From: AP-15 sp963787425 | GTDB taxonomy: Bacteria; Pseudomonadota; Alphaproteobacteria; ATCC43930; CGMCC-115725 | Direction of reading: 5' to 3' | DNA length: 64,000 bases | NCBI GenBank assembly: GCA_963787425.1 | Contig: CAWBCV010000006.1 | Location: forward strand, 156,427 to 220,426 | In this document: positions 1-9,976 of the stretch, piece by piece | Numbering within the stretch: the stretch's first letter is position 1 | Layout of the letters: the number at the start of each line of letters is the position of its first letter | Notes under the pieces: model-generated | Told to the model about the DNA's origin: nothing | What the model saw: the letters and a program-made list of their open reading frames with translations, nothing else | The model's database searches: none | Translations under genes and position numbers: made by a program

Positions 1-1
1 T

Positions 2-1859
2 CATCTTCTCGCCGAGGGCAACCACCTGGCGAGCTACCGCAAACTTGGAGCGCATCCGCTGGTACATGAGGGTGTCGAGGGCGTCGCCTTCGCGGTATGG
101 GCGCCGAACGCGCACCGGGTCAGCGTCGTTGGCGACTTCAACGGATGGGACGGCCGGCGGATGCCGATGCGAAATGTCGGCGGGTTTTGGCAGTTGTTCG
201 TCCCCGGCCTGCGCCCCGGTCATCTCTACAAGTACGAGATCCTCGGGGCCGACGGTCAGCTCCTGCCGCTCAAGGCGGACCCGCAAGCCGAATGGGCTGA
301 GCGGCCGCCCAACACTGCATCGATCATTGCCGAGCCGTCGCGACATCTGTGGCAGGATGGGCGCTGGATGGCGGAGCGCTGGGAGCGCAACGATCGCCAA
401 GCGCCCATCTCAATCTACGAGGTCCATCTCGGCTCGTGGCGCCGCAATCTGGCAGAGAACGGGCGCTATTTGACCTATCGCGAGCTCGCCGACCAGCTCG
501 TCCCCTATGCAGCCGAAATGGGGTTCACGCATCTCGAACTGATGCCGGTCACCGAGTATCCCTTCGATGGCTCTTGGGGATACCAGCCGATCTCACTGTT
601 CGCGCCGACCAGCCGTTATGGTAAGCCAGACGATTTCCGCGCCTTTGTCGATGCCTGCCACGGCGCAGGGCTTGGATTGCTGTTGGATTGGGTTCCCGGG
701 CATTTTCCGACCGACCCGCACGGGCTCGGCCGCTTTGACGGTACCGCGCTTTACGAGCACGCCGACCCGCGGCAGGGCTACCATCCCGACTGGAACACGC
801 TGATCTACAATTACGGCCGCCGCGAGGTCGCGAATTTCCTGCTGTCGAGCGCGCTCTACTGGCTGCGCGAATTCCACATCGACGGCATTCGGGTCGATGC
901 GGTCGCCTCGATGCTATACCTCGACTACAGCCGCAACCCGGGACAATGGATCCCGAACGCTTTCGGCGGGCGCGAAAATCTCGAAGCGATCGCGTTCTTG
1001 CGCAGAATGAACGAGCTGGTGTTCGGGGAGGCAGGCGCGACCTCAGTGGCCGAGGAGTTCGACCGCCTGGCCGATGGTTTCGCGCCCGACTTATGTCGGC
1101 GGGCTCGGCTTTGGCTTCAAATGGAACATGGGGTGGATGCACGACACGTTGCGCTACATGTCGTTGGATCCGATTCACCGCAAATACCACCATAACGACC
1201 TCAGTTTCGGCCTGCTTTATGCCTTTCACGAGAACTTTGTCCTGCCGCTCAGCCATGACGAGATGGTGCACGGCAAGGGCTCGCTGATCGGCAAGATGTC
1301 GGGCGACCGCTGGCAGCGCTTCGCTAATCTGCGAGCTTATTTCACTTTCATGTGGACCCATCCGGGCAAGAAGCTGCTGTTCATGGGCGGCGAGTTTGCC
1401 CAGGAGCGAGAGTGGAACCACGATATCGGGCTCGATTGGCAGCTGCTCGGCGAACCGTTGCACGAGGGAGTCCGGCGTCTGGTACGCGATCTCAATCATC
1501 TCTACCGCAGCACGCCGGCGTTGCACCGTCTGGATTGCGAGCCCGAGGGATTCCACTGGATCGATGTGGCGAACGCGGCAGAAAGCATCATATCCTATTT
1601 GCGGCGCGGCCGGGATCCGCACGAAGTCGCAGTCATCGTCTGCAACTTCACTCCAATTCCGCGCGAGAACTACCGTATAGGGGTGCCACAGCCGGGGCGC
1701 TATCGCGAGCGGATAAACACCGACGCGGTCGAGTATGGCGGCAGCGGCATTGGCAACGCAGGAGAGGTTCATGCCGACCCTGAGCCGATGCATGGGCACC
1801 CCCACTCGATACGCTTAAACTTGCCGCCTCTCGGCGCATTGATCTTTACCCCGGATTAA
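2..1859 (+). CDS. glgB: 1,4-alpha-glucan branching enzyme, 5'-truncated by the window edge, with one apparent frameshift
   Basis: GlgB transfers alpha-1,4 chains to alpha-1,6 branch points during glycogen synthesis (GH13, cytosolic). The window opens in the N-terminal carbohydrate-binding region; frame 2 reads VWAPNAHRVSVVGDFNGWDG. The nucleophile motif GIRVDAVASM is at about 880-910, the acid/base motif VAEE at 1047-1058, and LPLSHDEMVHGKGSL at 1243-1287. At 1055-1060 the sequence GAGTTC moves the frame by one base exactly after the catalytic Glu. Removing one T gives the canonical EESTAWPMVSRPTYVGG, and the rest (to 1859) is full-length GlgB. The gene is followed after 62 bases by glgX, so it belongs to a glycogen operon. 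The frameshift lies in a GANTC context and is probably a sequencing artefact rather than a dead gene. Family call certain; intactness inferred. Confidence 0.93.
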
Positions 1860-1921
1860 TCAACCGGCTTCTCATAATCCTGGATGCTCGTCGCCTGCTG
1901 CCACTCACCCTCCCGCCGCTG

Positions 1922-4162
1922 ATGGCTTCGTCGTGGAAGGTCTGGCCGGGTCGTCCGTACCCGCTCGGAGCCACTTGGGACGGTGAGGGTGTGAACTTTG
2001 CGATTTTTTCGGCGCACGCCGAGAAGATCGATCTGTGCCTCTTCGATCGCTCCGGCGGCCAAGAGGAGGCGCGAATCGTGCTTCCGGAATATACCGACGA
2101 GGTCTGGCACGCCTACTTGCCGGACGCTCGTCCGAACCTGCTGTATGGGTATCGGATTTACGGACCTTTCGATCCGTCGAACGGGCATCGGTTCAATCCG
2201 AACAAGCTGCTGATCGACCCCTACGCCAAGGCCCTGCAGGGGCGGCTTCGCTGGGCCGACGCGGTCTTCGGTTACCGAGTTGGGAGTCCGAGGGAGGACC
2301 TGTCGTTTGACCGGCGCGACAATTCGCGCAACATCCCCAAATGCCGGGTGATCGAGCCCGCCTTCACCTGGGGTGAGGATCGGCGCCCTCAAACGCCATG
2401 GGAAGAAACGATCATACTCGAGCTGCATGTACGCGGCATCACGATCAAGCACCCCGATGTCGACCCCTTGCACCGCGGCACCTTCGCCGGGCTCGTTTCA
2501 CCGGCCATGATCGATTACCTCGTCGGCCTGGGCATTACTGCAGTCGAGTTGCTGCCAGTCCACGCTTCGATCGGCGATGGCCATTTGCTCGAACGCGGGC
2601 TGGTGAATTACTGGGGCTACAATACGATCGGCTTTTTCGCGCCGGATCCGCGTTTTCTATCGACGCCATCGATCGCTGGCTTCAAGACAGCGGTAAAGCG
2701 CCTGCACGATGCCGGGATCGAGGTCATTCTCGACGTCGTTTACAACCACACCGGCGAGGGCAATCATCTAGGCCCGACACTTTCGTTTCGCGGGATCGAC
2801 AACGCTTCCTATTACCGTTTGCAAGCCGACCGCCGATTTTATTACGACGTGACCGGTACCGGCAATACAATGAACCTCGATCATCCTCGGGTGTTGCAGC
2901 TGGTCATGGACTCGCTGCGTTACTGGGCCTTGGAGATGCATGTCGACGGTTTCCGCTTCGATCTGGGCCCCAGTCTCGCCCGCGAAAACGGCGATTATAG
3001 CCAAGGCAGCGCGTTCTTCGATGCGCTAAGACAAGACCCGGCAATGGCCGGGCTCAAACTGATTGCCGAACCCTGGGATCTCGGCCCTTACGGATATCAA
3101 CTCGGCAACTTTCCGCCCGGCTGGGCCGAGTGGAACGGGCAGTATCGGGACGTCGTCAGACGCTTCTGGCGGGGTGACAAGGGTCTCGTCGCCGATATCG
3201 CTTCAAGGGTGGCCGGCTCCTCGGATATTTTCGGATATCGTGGCCGCCGGCCTTGGGCGAGCATCAATTTCATTACCGTTCATGACGGCTTTACACTACA
3301 GGATCTCGTTAGTTACAGCCAAAAGCATAACGAGCCTAATGGGGAGGACAACCACGACGGGACTGACGCCAATTATAGCTGCAATTATGGTGTGGAGGGG
3401 AGGGCCGATGATCCGCAGATCGTCGTCCTGCGCGACCGCCAGAAGCGCAATCTGCTGGCCACCCTTCTGTTGTCGCTCGGCGTGCCGATGCTGCTGGCCG
3501 GCGATGAGATCGGGCGGACTCAGCGCGGCAACAACAATGCCTATTGTCAAGACAACGAAATCTCCTGGTTCGACTGGAAACACATCGGGCCGGCGGACGA
3601 GGAATTGGCTTGGTTCGTCCGCTATCTGATCCATCTTCGCCGCCGTCACCGTGTCTTTTCCCGTCCACGATTTTTGCGCGGTGAAGTGCTTTCCGAGGCT
3701 GGAGTCAAAGACATTACCTGGATCACTCCCTCAGGCAACGAGGCGACGGCAGAGGACTGGAGCAATCCGGTAGGGCTGGCTCTCGGGTATGTCCTCAGCG
3801 GCGCGGCCGGCGAGTTCTTTACCCCGGGCGGCCAGCGCGACATTGACGAAAGCTTCCTCGTAATGATGAATGCGCACAGCGAGGAGCTCGAATTTCGCTT
3901 TCCAATTCTTGCTTCGCCAATGTCCTGGGAGCCGCTGGTCGATACTGCAGAGCCGACCGGGCGCGTCGCCGAGGCGACGCGTTACGGGACGGGAGAAGTT
4001 TATCGACTGCAGCCTCACTCGTTTGCGCTGTTTATCGACCGAGCACCGCGACCGATACCACCGCGCCGCGTCCCAGTTGCGACCGGCGCATTATTGCTCG
4101 ATGGCGAGCTTGACCCCGGATCCTCGGCCGCTGCAGTGCAGGAGAGGGACAGATTCCTTTGA
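1922..4162 (+). CDS. glgX: Glycogen debranching enzyme GlgX (isoamylase-type)
   Basis: The 746-residue protein hydrolyses alpha-1,6 branches of glycogen or limit dextrin. An N-terminal CBM48-like region (PLGATWDGEGVNFAIFSAHA) is followed by a GH13 barrel: VDGFRFDLGPSL carries the Asp nucleophile (about residue 340), LIAEPWDLG the acid/base Glu, and FITVHDGFTLQDLVSY the third acidic residue. The length is typical of GlgX. The ATG at 1922 follows glgB closely, and the stop (4160-4162) is one base before the malQ start, so glgB-glgX-malQ are probably co-transcribed. The order fits a glycogen synthesis and turnover operon in which debranched malto-oligosaccharides pass to MalQ. No defects seen. 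Confidence 0.96.
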   Translation: MASSWKVWPGRPYPLGATWDGEGVNFAIFSAHAEKIDLCLFDRSGGQEEARIVLPEYTDEVWHAYLPDARPNLLYGYRIYGPFDPSNGHRFNPNKLLIDPYAKALQGRLRWADAVFGYRVGSPREDLSFDRRDNSRNIPKCRVIEPAFTWGEDRRPQTPWEETIILELHVRGITIKHPDVDPLHRGTFAGLVSPAMIDYLVGLGITAVELLPVHASIGDGHLLERGLVNYWGYNTIGFFAPDPRFLSTPSIAGFKTAVKRLHDAGIEVILDVVYNHTGEGNHLGPTLSFRGIDNASYYRLQADRRFYYDVTGTGNTMNLDHPRVLQLVMDSLRYWALEMHVDGFRFDLGPSLARENGDYSQGSAFFDALRQDPAMAGLKLIAEPWDLGPYGYQLGNFPPGWAEWNGQYRDVVRRFWRGDKGLVADIASRVAGSSDIFGYRGRRPWASINFITVHDGFTLQDLVSYSQKHNEPNGEDNHDGTDANYSCNYGVEGRADDPQIVVLRDRQKRNLLATLLLSLGVPMLLAGDEIGRTQRGNNNAYCQDNEISWFDWKHIGPADEELAWFVRYLIHLRRRHRVFSRPRFLRGEVLSEAGVKDITWITPSGNEATAEDWSNPVGLALGYVLSGAAGEFFTPGGQRDIDESFLVMMNAHSEELEFRFPILASPMSWEPLVDTAEPTGRVAEATRYGTGEVYRLQPHSFALFIDRAPRPIPPRRVPVATGALLLDGELDPGSSAAAVQERDRFL

Positions 4163-4163
4163 A

Positions 4164-6347
4164 ATGAACAATCGCGCCGCCCTCCTTCAGCTCGCCGGAC
4201 TGATCGGTGTCGAGTCGCGTTACACGGACGCGCTTGGGCAAACCCGAGAGGTATCGGATGATACGTTACTGGCGCTGATAGCCCCCTTCGGCCTGCCATC
4301 GGACCCGGTGTGCGCCAGAGTCCAGCTCGAGGAGCAACAACGACTTTTGCCGCTTGGGCTCGAGGCTGCGCGTGTAGTGCAGGTCGAGGATCAGCAACCA
4401 GAGGTGTTGCTACGCCTGCCACCAGGCTGCAGCAGAGTTTTTTGGAGCTGCCATCTCGCAGATGGCGACGAGCGCTCCGGCCAGGTGACTGTGGATGCCA
4501 ACTGTAGTCTGGAGCGGTTCGCAATGGCCCTGCCGAGTGGGTTGCCGCTCGGCTATCACCGCCTTGAGGTCGAGGCTGACGGCATTAACGCCGGTGCCGA
4601 TCTGATCGTCGCTCCGGAGCACTGTTACCTTCCCGCCGAGCTCGGGCCGGGCTCGCGCAGCTGGGGGTTGAGCTGTCAACTCTACGGTCTACGCAGCGAG
4701 CGGAATTGGGGGATCGGAGATTTCACCGATCTCGCGACGCTCGCCCACACTGCAGGACGTTGCACCGCTTCAGTGGTCGGCATCAATCCGCTGCACGCGC
4801 TGTTCGCCGCCGAGCCCCGGCATGTCAGCCCCTATTCGCCTTCGAGCCGCAGCCAGCTCGACTATCTTTACATCGACGTGACGGCAGTTCCCGGCTTTGC
4901 CGAGGACGAGGCGATCCGCGAATTGACCGGCGGCCAGTGGTTCGGGGCGACCCGTTGGGCAGCCTGCTCGGCCGAGCTCATCGACTACGGTGCCGTGGCC
5001 GCCTGCAAGCGGTCGATACTGGAAGCATTGTTTCGTCGGTTCCAATCATTCGAGCTTGGCGCGAATGGGACGGCGACCAGCATAGCCGGACGGGCTTTCC
5101 GCGAATTTCAGCAGAGCGCGGGGCAATCGCTCGCTGATTTTGCCGTGTTCGAAGCGCTACACGAGCACCACCTTCGCGAGAAGCGGCAGTTCTCATGGCA
5201 CAGCTGGCCGGTGCCGATGCGCGATCCACGATCGCCGCAGGTTGCCGCCTTTGCAAACGCGCATCGCGATCGCGTCGAGTTCTTTCAGTTTCTTCAATGG
5301 GAGGCCGACCGGCAGCTTTCAGCTGCGTCGCGAGCTGGCCGGGAAGCCGGACTTTCGATTGGACTCTATCGGGACCTGGCGGTCGGCGCCGACCCGAACG
5401 GGGCGGAAGCCTGGGCCGATCAGGAGCTGGTCGCGCCGGGAGCATCGATTGGCGCGCCCCCCGACGCGCTCAGCCGCGGCGGACAGAATTGGGGCTTGGC
5501 GCCAGTCAATCCATTGGTGCTTCGGCGTCAGGGCTTTGCCCCGTTCATTGGGTCGCTGCGCGCCAATATGCGCCATGCCGGGATTTTGCGGATCGATCAT
5601 GTGATGTCGCTAAGCCGGCTCTATTGGATTCCAAGCGGAATGGAGGCGAAAGCCGGCGCTTACGTAAACTATCCCTTCAAGGAGTTGGTCCGGCTGGTGG
5701 CACTCGAGAGCTGGCGCCAGGCCTGCGCCGTTGTCGGCGAAGATCTCGGCACTGTGCCAGAGGGCTTTCGCGATACCATGCGTTCGGCCAATATATTGTC
5801 CTACCGAATTTTTGTCTTTGAGCGCGAATCAGACGGTACATTCGTGCCGCCCACCCAATACCCGGCGCTGGCCGCAGCTTCGGCGGCAACTCACGACATT
5901 GCGACTTTGAAGGGCTTCTGGCTGGGCACCGATATCAGTTGGCGCCGGCGTCTCGGACTTTATCCCGACCGGCATGCTGAGGAAGCCGAGGCAGCCGAGC
6001 GCCACCGCGACCGCAGCCTCTTGCTCGCCGCGCTCGTTCGGGAAGAATTGATCGCACCCGCCCGGATAGGGGAGTTTCTCCCCGAAGGCGGCGAGCCCGT
6101 CTATACGACCGAGCTCGCGGACGCCATCCTCGCATATCTCGGCGGCTCGCGCGCTCGTCTGATGCTGGTTCAGCTCGAGGATGTGCTCTCCGAGGTCGAG
6201 CAGGCGAATTTGCCCGGCACTACCGACGCGCACCCCAATTGGCGCCGACGCTTGTCCCGCAGCGTCGAGGAGATCGACTGCGGCTTCGAGCTGCGCCGCG
6301 TGGCGGACCTGATAGAGGAGGCGCGCCTGGGCTCGGCGACGGAATGA
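4164..6347 (+). CDS. malQ: 4-alpha-glucanotransferase (amylomaltase)
   Basis: The 727-residue GH77 enzyme disproportionates malto-oligosaccharides. Motifs seen: ILRIDHVMSLSRLYWIP with the nucleophile Asp, VVGEDLGTVPEGF with the acid/base Glu, and ATHDIATLKGFW with the stabilising Asp. The N-terminal part (about 140 residues, starting MNNRAALLQLAGLIGVESRY) is the extension found in MalQ of many proteobacteria. A longer open frame extends upstream inside glgX, but the ATG at 4164, directly after the glgX stop, gives the natural N-terminus. The stop overlaps the next start (ATGA, 6344-6347), so translation is coupled to the treY remnant. Confidence 0.95.
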   Translation: MNNRAALLQLAGLIGVESRYTDALGQTREVSDDTLLALIAPFGLPSDPVCARVQLEEQQRLLPLGLEAARVVQVEDQQPEVLLRLPPGCSRVFWSCHLADGDERSGQVTVDANCSLERFAMALPSGLPLGYHRLEVEADGINAGADLIVAPEHCYLPAELGPGSRSWGLSCQLYGLRSERNWGIGDFTDLATLAHTAGRCTASVVGINPLHALFAAEPRHVSPYSPSSRSQLDYLYIDVTAVPGFAEDEAIRELTGGQWFGATRWAACSAELIDYGAVAACKRSILEALFRRFQSFELGANGTATSIAGRAFREFQQSAGQSLADFAVFEALHEHHLREKRQFSWHSWPVPMRDPRSPQVAAFANAHRDRVEFFQFLQWEADRQLSAASRAGREAGLSIGLYRDLAVGADPNGAEAWADQELVAPGASIGAPPDALSRGGQNWGLAPVNPLVLRRQGFAPFIGSLRANMRHAGILRIDHVMSLSRLYWIPSGMEAKAGAYVNYPFKELVRLVALESWRQACAVVGEDLGTVPEGFRDTMRSANILSYRIFVFERESDGTFVPPTQYPALAAASAATHDIATLKGFWLGTDISWRRRLGLYPDRHAEEAEAAERHRDRSLLLAALVREELIAPARIGEFLPEGGEPVYTTELADAILAYLGGSRARLMLVQLEDVLSEVEQANLPGTTDAHPNWRRRLSRSVEEIDCGFELRRVADLIEEARLGSATE

Positions 6348-6517
6348 GCGAACTGGCCAACAGCTTCGCATCGATCCGCGCCACCCATCGACTGCGGTTC
6401 CATCTCCGGCTCAATATTCGCGACGCCGCGCAGCTGGTGCCGTACCTTGCGGCACTTGGCATCAGCCATATCTACGGCTCGCCGATCATGGAGGCGCGTC
6501 CCGACACGGCACGGTGA
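6344..6517 (+). pseudogene. treY: Truncated treY (maltooligosyl trehalose synthase) N-terminal stub
   Basis: The frame starts with the ATGA overlap on the malQ stop and encodes 57 residues. They match the TreY N-terminus: ATHRLRFHLRLNIRDAAQLV is like the usual TYRLQFH...F.DA..LVPYLAALG, followed by GISHIYGSPIMEARPDTAR and a stop. TreY is normally 700-900 residues, with GYD following immediately after this point. None of the three frames after 6517 resumes TreY, so this is a real truncation or deletion junction, unlike the one-base shifts elsewhere. No treZ is visible. The TreY/TreZ route to trehalose is therefore not encoded here. Whether the stub is translated is unknown. Confidence 0.8.
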
Positions 6518-6796
6518 GGCAGCCGACACCACTAAAAGCGATTATATAAGCGTCGATACGAGCTTGGGTATGAGCCGCGGGATCCCGGGTTACCCTGGCG
6601 GTCTACCCAGGGGGTCGGCGGGGGAGGCGGGGCCCGTGCCTCCCCGCCCGCTCCCCTCTCGCAGGGCACCCGCAGAAGACCCCGAGGGCTACCCGCGATG
6701 GGACGACCGGAGTGATCTTTCCATATTTGCACAGAGGCGGCGGCTGTTATAACTGAAGCGAAGTTATTGGGGTGGGCCGGCGCCGGGGGGGACAGC
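6518..6796. other. Intergenic region after the treY stub (279 bp)
   Basis: No coding frame with recognisable protein is present. The segment is rich in short G and C runs and has one weak inverted repeat of seven bases (GGCGGGG/CCCCGCC, around 6628-6650). It contains the presumed promoter of ftsK near its 3' end. It probably includes the junction left by the deletion of most of treY. Confidence 0.5.
6727..6753 (+). promoter_or_regulatory. Weak candidate sigma-70 promoter for ftsK
   Basis: TTGCAC (6727-6732) and TATAAC (6748-6753) are separated by only 15 bases, shorter than the preferred 17, and lie 44 bases upstream of the ftsK ATG. Pattern match only. Confidence 0.3.
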
Positions 6797-9193
6797 ATGG
6801 CCAAGTCGACAGTTCGTTCGGCTAGCGGAGAAGCACTCGCGGTTGTGAAGCAGCGCCTCGCGGAGGCGCTCGGCTTCGCTCTGTTGCTGGTGTGCCTTCT
6901 GCTTTTCTTGTCGTTGTTCACCTATGACCCGCGTGATGGATCACTGAACACGGCGGTCAACGCGCCGCCCCACAATTTTCTCGGCCAAGATGGAGCGGTG
7001 CTGGCCGACCTCTTGTGGCAGAGTCTTGGGCTCGCATGCTTCTTGATCCCTATTCTGCTGCTTGCCTGGTCTTTTCGCCTTATGCTGCACCGCCCCGTTC
7101 GGTCCGCCTGGACCCGATTGGTGCTTCTTCCGGCGGTCTTGATGCTGGGCGCGGTAGCGCTTTCAATCCTCGATCTCGGAGCGCTCTCTCCGCCGGCGGG
7201 CCCCGGCGGCGCCATTGGCTGGGTTATGGAGCGGCTTCTGGTGCGCTCCGGTCTCGGCACCGCGGCGTTGCCTATCTCGATGGCGGCTGCCGCAATTGCC
7301 GGCCTCCTGTTGCTGGCTACCATGGGGCTGTCTTTGCGAGATTGGCGTGCGATCGGTGCGGGCGCTGGGCGGAGTGCTGTACGCCTTGCCGAGCTTTCCG
7401 GAAGCCGCTCGGCCGAGGCGAACTCCTTCCTTGCTCGGGTTTGGTGTCGTCGGCAGAAATCGCGTCTCGCGCGCACCCCGGAATCCGATCGCCGCTCCGA
7501 TGCCCCCGAGGTGCGTCGCCCGCCAGTCGTCACTCCGTTGCCCAGCCGGCGTGAACCCCGGCTCAACCAAGCGCAAAGCGGAGCGCGGGACCGAGGCGGA
7601 CTAGTTCGTTTCATCGCGCCAACCGCGAGGCCGTCCGCACCAGGAAAACGTGCCGAAGGGGAGCGTCAACCGACGCTCGACCTCGAACCCGAGCAACAGC
7701 CGATATTGCCCTCACTCGAGCTCTTGGTAAAGCCGCCGGCAGCCAAGGCCGAGGCGATAAACGAGGAGGCTCTCGAGAAAAACGCCCGGCTGCTCGAGAC
7801 GGTGCTCGAGGATTTTGGCGTTCGCGGTCAGATCGTGCAGGTTCGCCCGGGGCCAGTCGTCACTCTGTACGAGTTCGAGCCGGCTCCCGGGATCAAGGCG
7901 TCGCGGATTATCGGTCTTGCCGACGACATCGCTCGCTCGATGAGCGCCATTTCGGTTCGCGTGGCGGTCGTTTCGGGCCGAAACGTGATCGGCATCGAGC
8001 TCCCCAACCGCAAGGCGGAAACAGTGTTTCTGCGCGAACTGCTCAATTCACCGGTTTACGAGAGCCATCCCGGACGCCTAGCGTTAATCCTGGGTAAGGA
8101 CATTTCCGGCGAGCCGGTGCTGGCTGACCTCGCCAAGATGCCGCATCTGTTGATCGCGGGCACCACCGGGTCCGGCAAATCGGTCGGCATCAACACGATG
8201 ATCCTGTCGATCCTGTATCGAATGCCGCCCGACCGCTGCAAATTCATCATGATAGACCCGAAGATGCTCGAACTCTCCGTCTATGACGGCATCCCGCACC
8301 TTCTCGCGCCAGTCGTCACCGATCCGCGGAAGGCGGTGCTGGCGTTGAAATGGACGGTGCGGGAAATGGAAAACCGCTACCGCAAGATGTCGAAGCTCGG
8401 AGTGCGCAATATCGACGGGTTCAACGCCCGCTTGGCCGATGCCGAGGCCAAGGGTGAGAGCGTGATCCGGGAGGTGCAGACGGGGTTCGATCCGGAAACG
8501 GGTCAGCCGATTTTCGAGCCGCAGCCGTTCGATACCAGCGAACTGCCACTGATCGTCGTCGTAGTCGACGAAATGGCGGATCTGATGATGGTCGCGGGCA
8601 AGGAAATCGAGGCGGCGATCCAGCGTCTGGCACAGATGGCCCGAGCCGCCGGAATCCACCTGATCATGGCAACGCAACGCCCGTCCGTCGACGTTATCAC
8701 CGGCACGATCAAAGCAAATTTTCCGACCCGCATCAGCTTTCAGGTGACGTCGAAAATCGACAGCCGCACAATTCTCGGCGAGGGCGGCGCAGAACAGCTC
8801 CTCGGCCGGGGGGACCTGCTCTATATGGCAGGCGGTGGGCGCATAACCCGTGTCCACGGCCCGTTTGTCTCCGACGAAGAGGTCGAGCGCGTCGTCTCGT
8901 TCCTGAAAACGCGCGGGACACCGGACTACATCGACGAGATCACCGAGGATGACAATGCTCCATTGGATCCGCTGAGTGCAAACGAAGAGGGCCAATCCGC
9001 CGATAACCTGTATGCCCAGGCGGTGGCCGTAGTGTGTCGCGAGCGCAAGGCGTCGACGAGCTTCGTGCAACGTCATCTCCAGATCGGCTACAACCGCGCG
9101 GCCCAAATCATCGAGCGAATGGAAACGGAAGGCGTTGTCACTTCCGCCAATCATGTCGGAAAACGCGAGGTTCTGGCGCGCGGCGGCGATTGA
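6797..9193 (+). CDS. ftsK: DNA translocase FtsK
   Basis: The 798-residue septal DNA pump moves chromosome termini during cell division. The N-terminus has four hydrophobic segments (about residues 25-185), followed by a charged, Pro/Arg-rich linker (about 200-320) and the motor. The motor has Walker A GTTGSGKS (about 452-459) and Walker B LIVVVVDEMADLM. The C-terminal gamma winged helix (DNLYAQAVAVVCRERKAS...QRHLQIGYNRAAQIIERME) would recognise KOPS-type sites. The ATG at 6797 is chosen because a G-rich Shine-Dalgarno lies 8 bases upstream; an in-frame extension to 6767 lacks one. The linker is short compared with E. coli FtsK, as in many alphaproteobacteria. Confidence 0.95.
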   Translation: MAKSTVRSASGEALAVVKQRLAEALGFALLLVCLLLFLSLFTYDPRDGSLNTAVNAPPHNFLGQDGAVLADLLWQSLGLACFLIPILLLAWSFRLMLHRPVRSAWTRLVLLPAVLMLGAVALSILDLGALSPPAGPGGAIGWVMERLLVRSGLGTAALPISMAAAAIAGLLLLATMGLSLRDWRAIGAGAGRSAVRLAELSGSRSAEANSFLARVWCRRQKSRLARTPESDRRSDAPEVRRPPVVTPLPSRREPRLNQAQSGARDRGGLVRFIAPTARPSAPGKRAEGERQPTLDLEPEQQPILPSLELLVKPPAAKAEAINEEALEKNARLLETVLEDFGVRGQIVQVRPGPVVTLYEFEPAPGIKASRIIGLADDIARSMSAISVRVAVVSGRNVIGIELPNRKAETVFLRELLNSPVYESHPGRLALILGKDISGEPVLADLAKMPHLLIAGTTGSGKSVGINTMILSILYRMPPDRCKFIMIDPKMLELSVYDGIPHLLAPVVTDPRKAVLALKWTVREMENRYRKMSKLGVRNIDGFNARLADAEAKGESVIREVQTGFDPETGQPIFEPQPFDTSELPLIVVVVDEMADLMMVAGKEIEAAIQRLAQMARAAGIHLIMATQRPSVDVITGTIKANFPTRISFQVTSKIDSRTILGEGGAEQLLGRGDLLYMAGGGRITRVHGPFVSDEEVERVVSFLKTRGTPDYIDEITEDDNAPLDPLSANEEGQSADNLYAQAVAVVCRERKASTSFVQRHLQIGYNRAAQIIERMETEGVVTSANHVGKREVLARGGD

Positions 9194-9261
9194 CCGCAAT
9201 TGAAGCGCCGGGTCGCCGGGGTCATTTACCTCTCGCTTTAGCACGCAGAAGAGGAGGCAAG

Positions 9262-9966
9262 ATGACCGATATCGAGGAGCGCCGAAGGCTGTGGCAATTC
9301 CTCGGTGAGGCCGTCTCGATGAACCGCCGGGCCGTGCTCGCGGTCTATTTTGGATTTGCCGCGGCGTGGCTCGCGGCGGCAGCCGCCGCTGCACCGCCGG
9401 CGGCTGTCGCGCTCACGCCGCAGGATAACGCTGATCTACAGCGAATTGCTGCTTATTTGGGCGGCATTCGCACCATGTATGCCAAGTTTCGGCAGGTTGC
9501 TTCAGGCGGCGGTGTCGCCACCGGGCAGCTCTGGATGGCGCGACCTGGCCGGATGCGATTTGAATATGATCCGCCCTCGCCGATTCTGCTGCTCGCCGAC
9601 ATGTTTTACGTCTACTACGTCGACAAGGAGCTTATCCAAATGTCGAAAGTCGGGCTGAAGTCGACGCCCGCTTGGCTCCTTCTCCGTGATCCGATCACCT
9701 TTAGCGATCTTATCGTAACCCGCTTCGAGCGAGGGGCGAACACCATAAGGCTAACCGTTGTCGAGAAGGCCGAGCCGGACAATGGCAGCTTGACGATGGT
9801 GTTCAGCGATAACCCGCTCGCATTGCAGCAATGGTCGATCATGGATCAACAGCGTAAAACCACTACGGTTTCACTCTATGATGAGCAATTCGGTGTGGCG
9901 CTCGACCCCAAGCTGTTTGTATACCAGGACCCCTATGCCGCTTCGCGCCGCCAATCCGAGCCTTGA
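9262..9966 (+). CDS. lolA: Outer-membrane lipoprotein carrier protein LolA-like
   Basis: The 234-residue protein is predicted to be periplasmic and to carry lipoproteins from LolCDE to the outer membrane. An Ala-rich signal peptide follows MNRRAVLAVYFGFAAAW (residues 20-36). The mature part has the LolA pattern: TMYAKFRQ...GQLWMARPGRMRFEYDPPSP. The start at 9262 has an excellent GAGGAGG site. An ATG at 9319 (MNRRAVL) with a weaker GTGAGG would give a more conventional signal peptide, so the true start is open. The gene follows ftsK by 68 bases; ftsK-lolA-xth linkage is common in alphaproteobacteria. Confidence 0.85.
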   Translation: MTDIEERRRLWQFLGEAVSMNRRAVLAVYFGFAAAWLAAAAAAAPPAAVALTPQDNADLQRIAAYLGGIRTMYAKFRQVASGGGVATGQLWMARPGRMRFEYDPPSPILLLADMFYVYYVDKELIQMSKVGLKSTPAWLLLRDPITFSDLIVTRFERGANTIRLTVVEKAEPDNGSLTMVFSDNPLALQQWSIMDQQRKTTTVSLYDEQFGVALDPKLFVYQDPYAASRRQSEP

Positions 9967-9976
9967 GCTGAACCTG

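Noticed and set aside
549..1805. Long minus-strand open frame opposite glgB (418 codons)
   Set aside because: Arg/Pro-rich antisense shadow of a GC-rich gene; no motif; glgB on the plus strand is certain.
6518..6796. Continuation of treY in another frame after 6517
   Set aside because: None of the three frames resumes TreY motifs, so this is truncation, not a one-base shift.
8084..9394. Minus-strand open frame opposite ftsK (436 codons)
   Set aside because: Antisense shadow of the FtsK motor domain; no recognisable protein.
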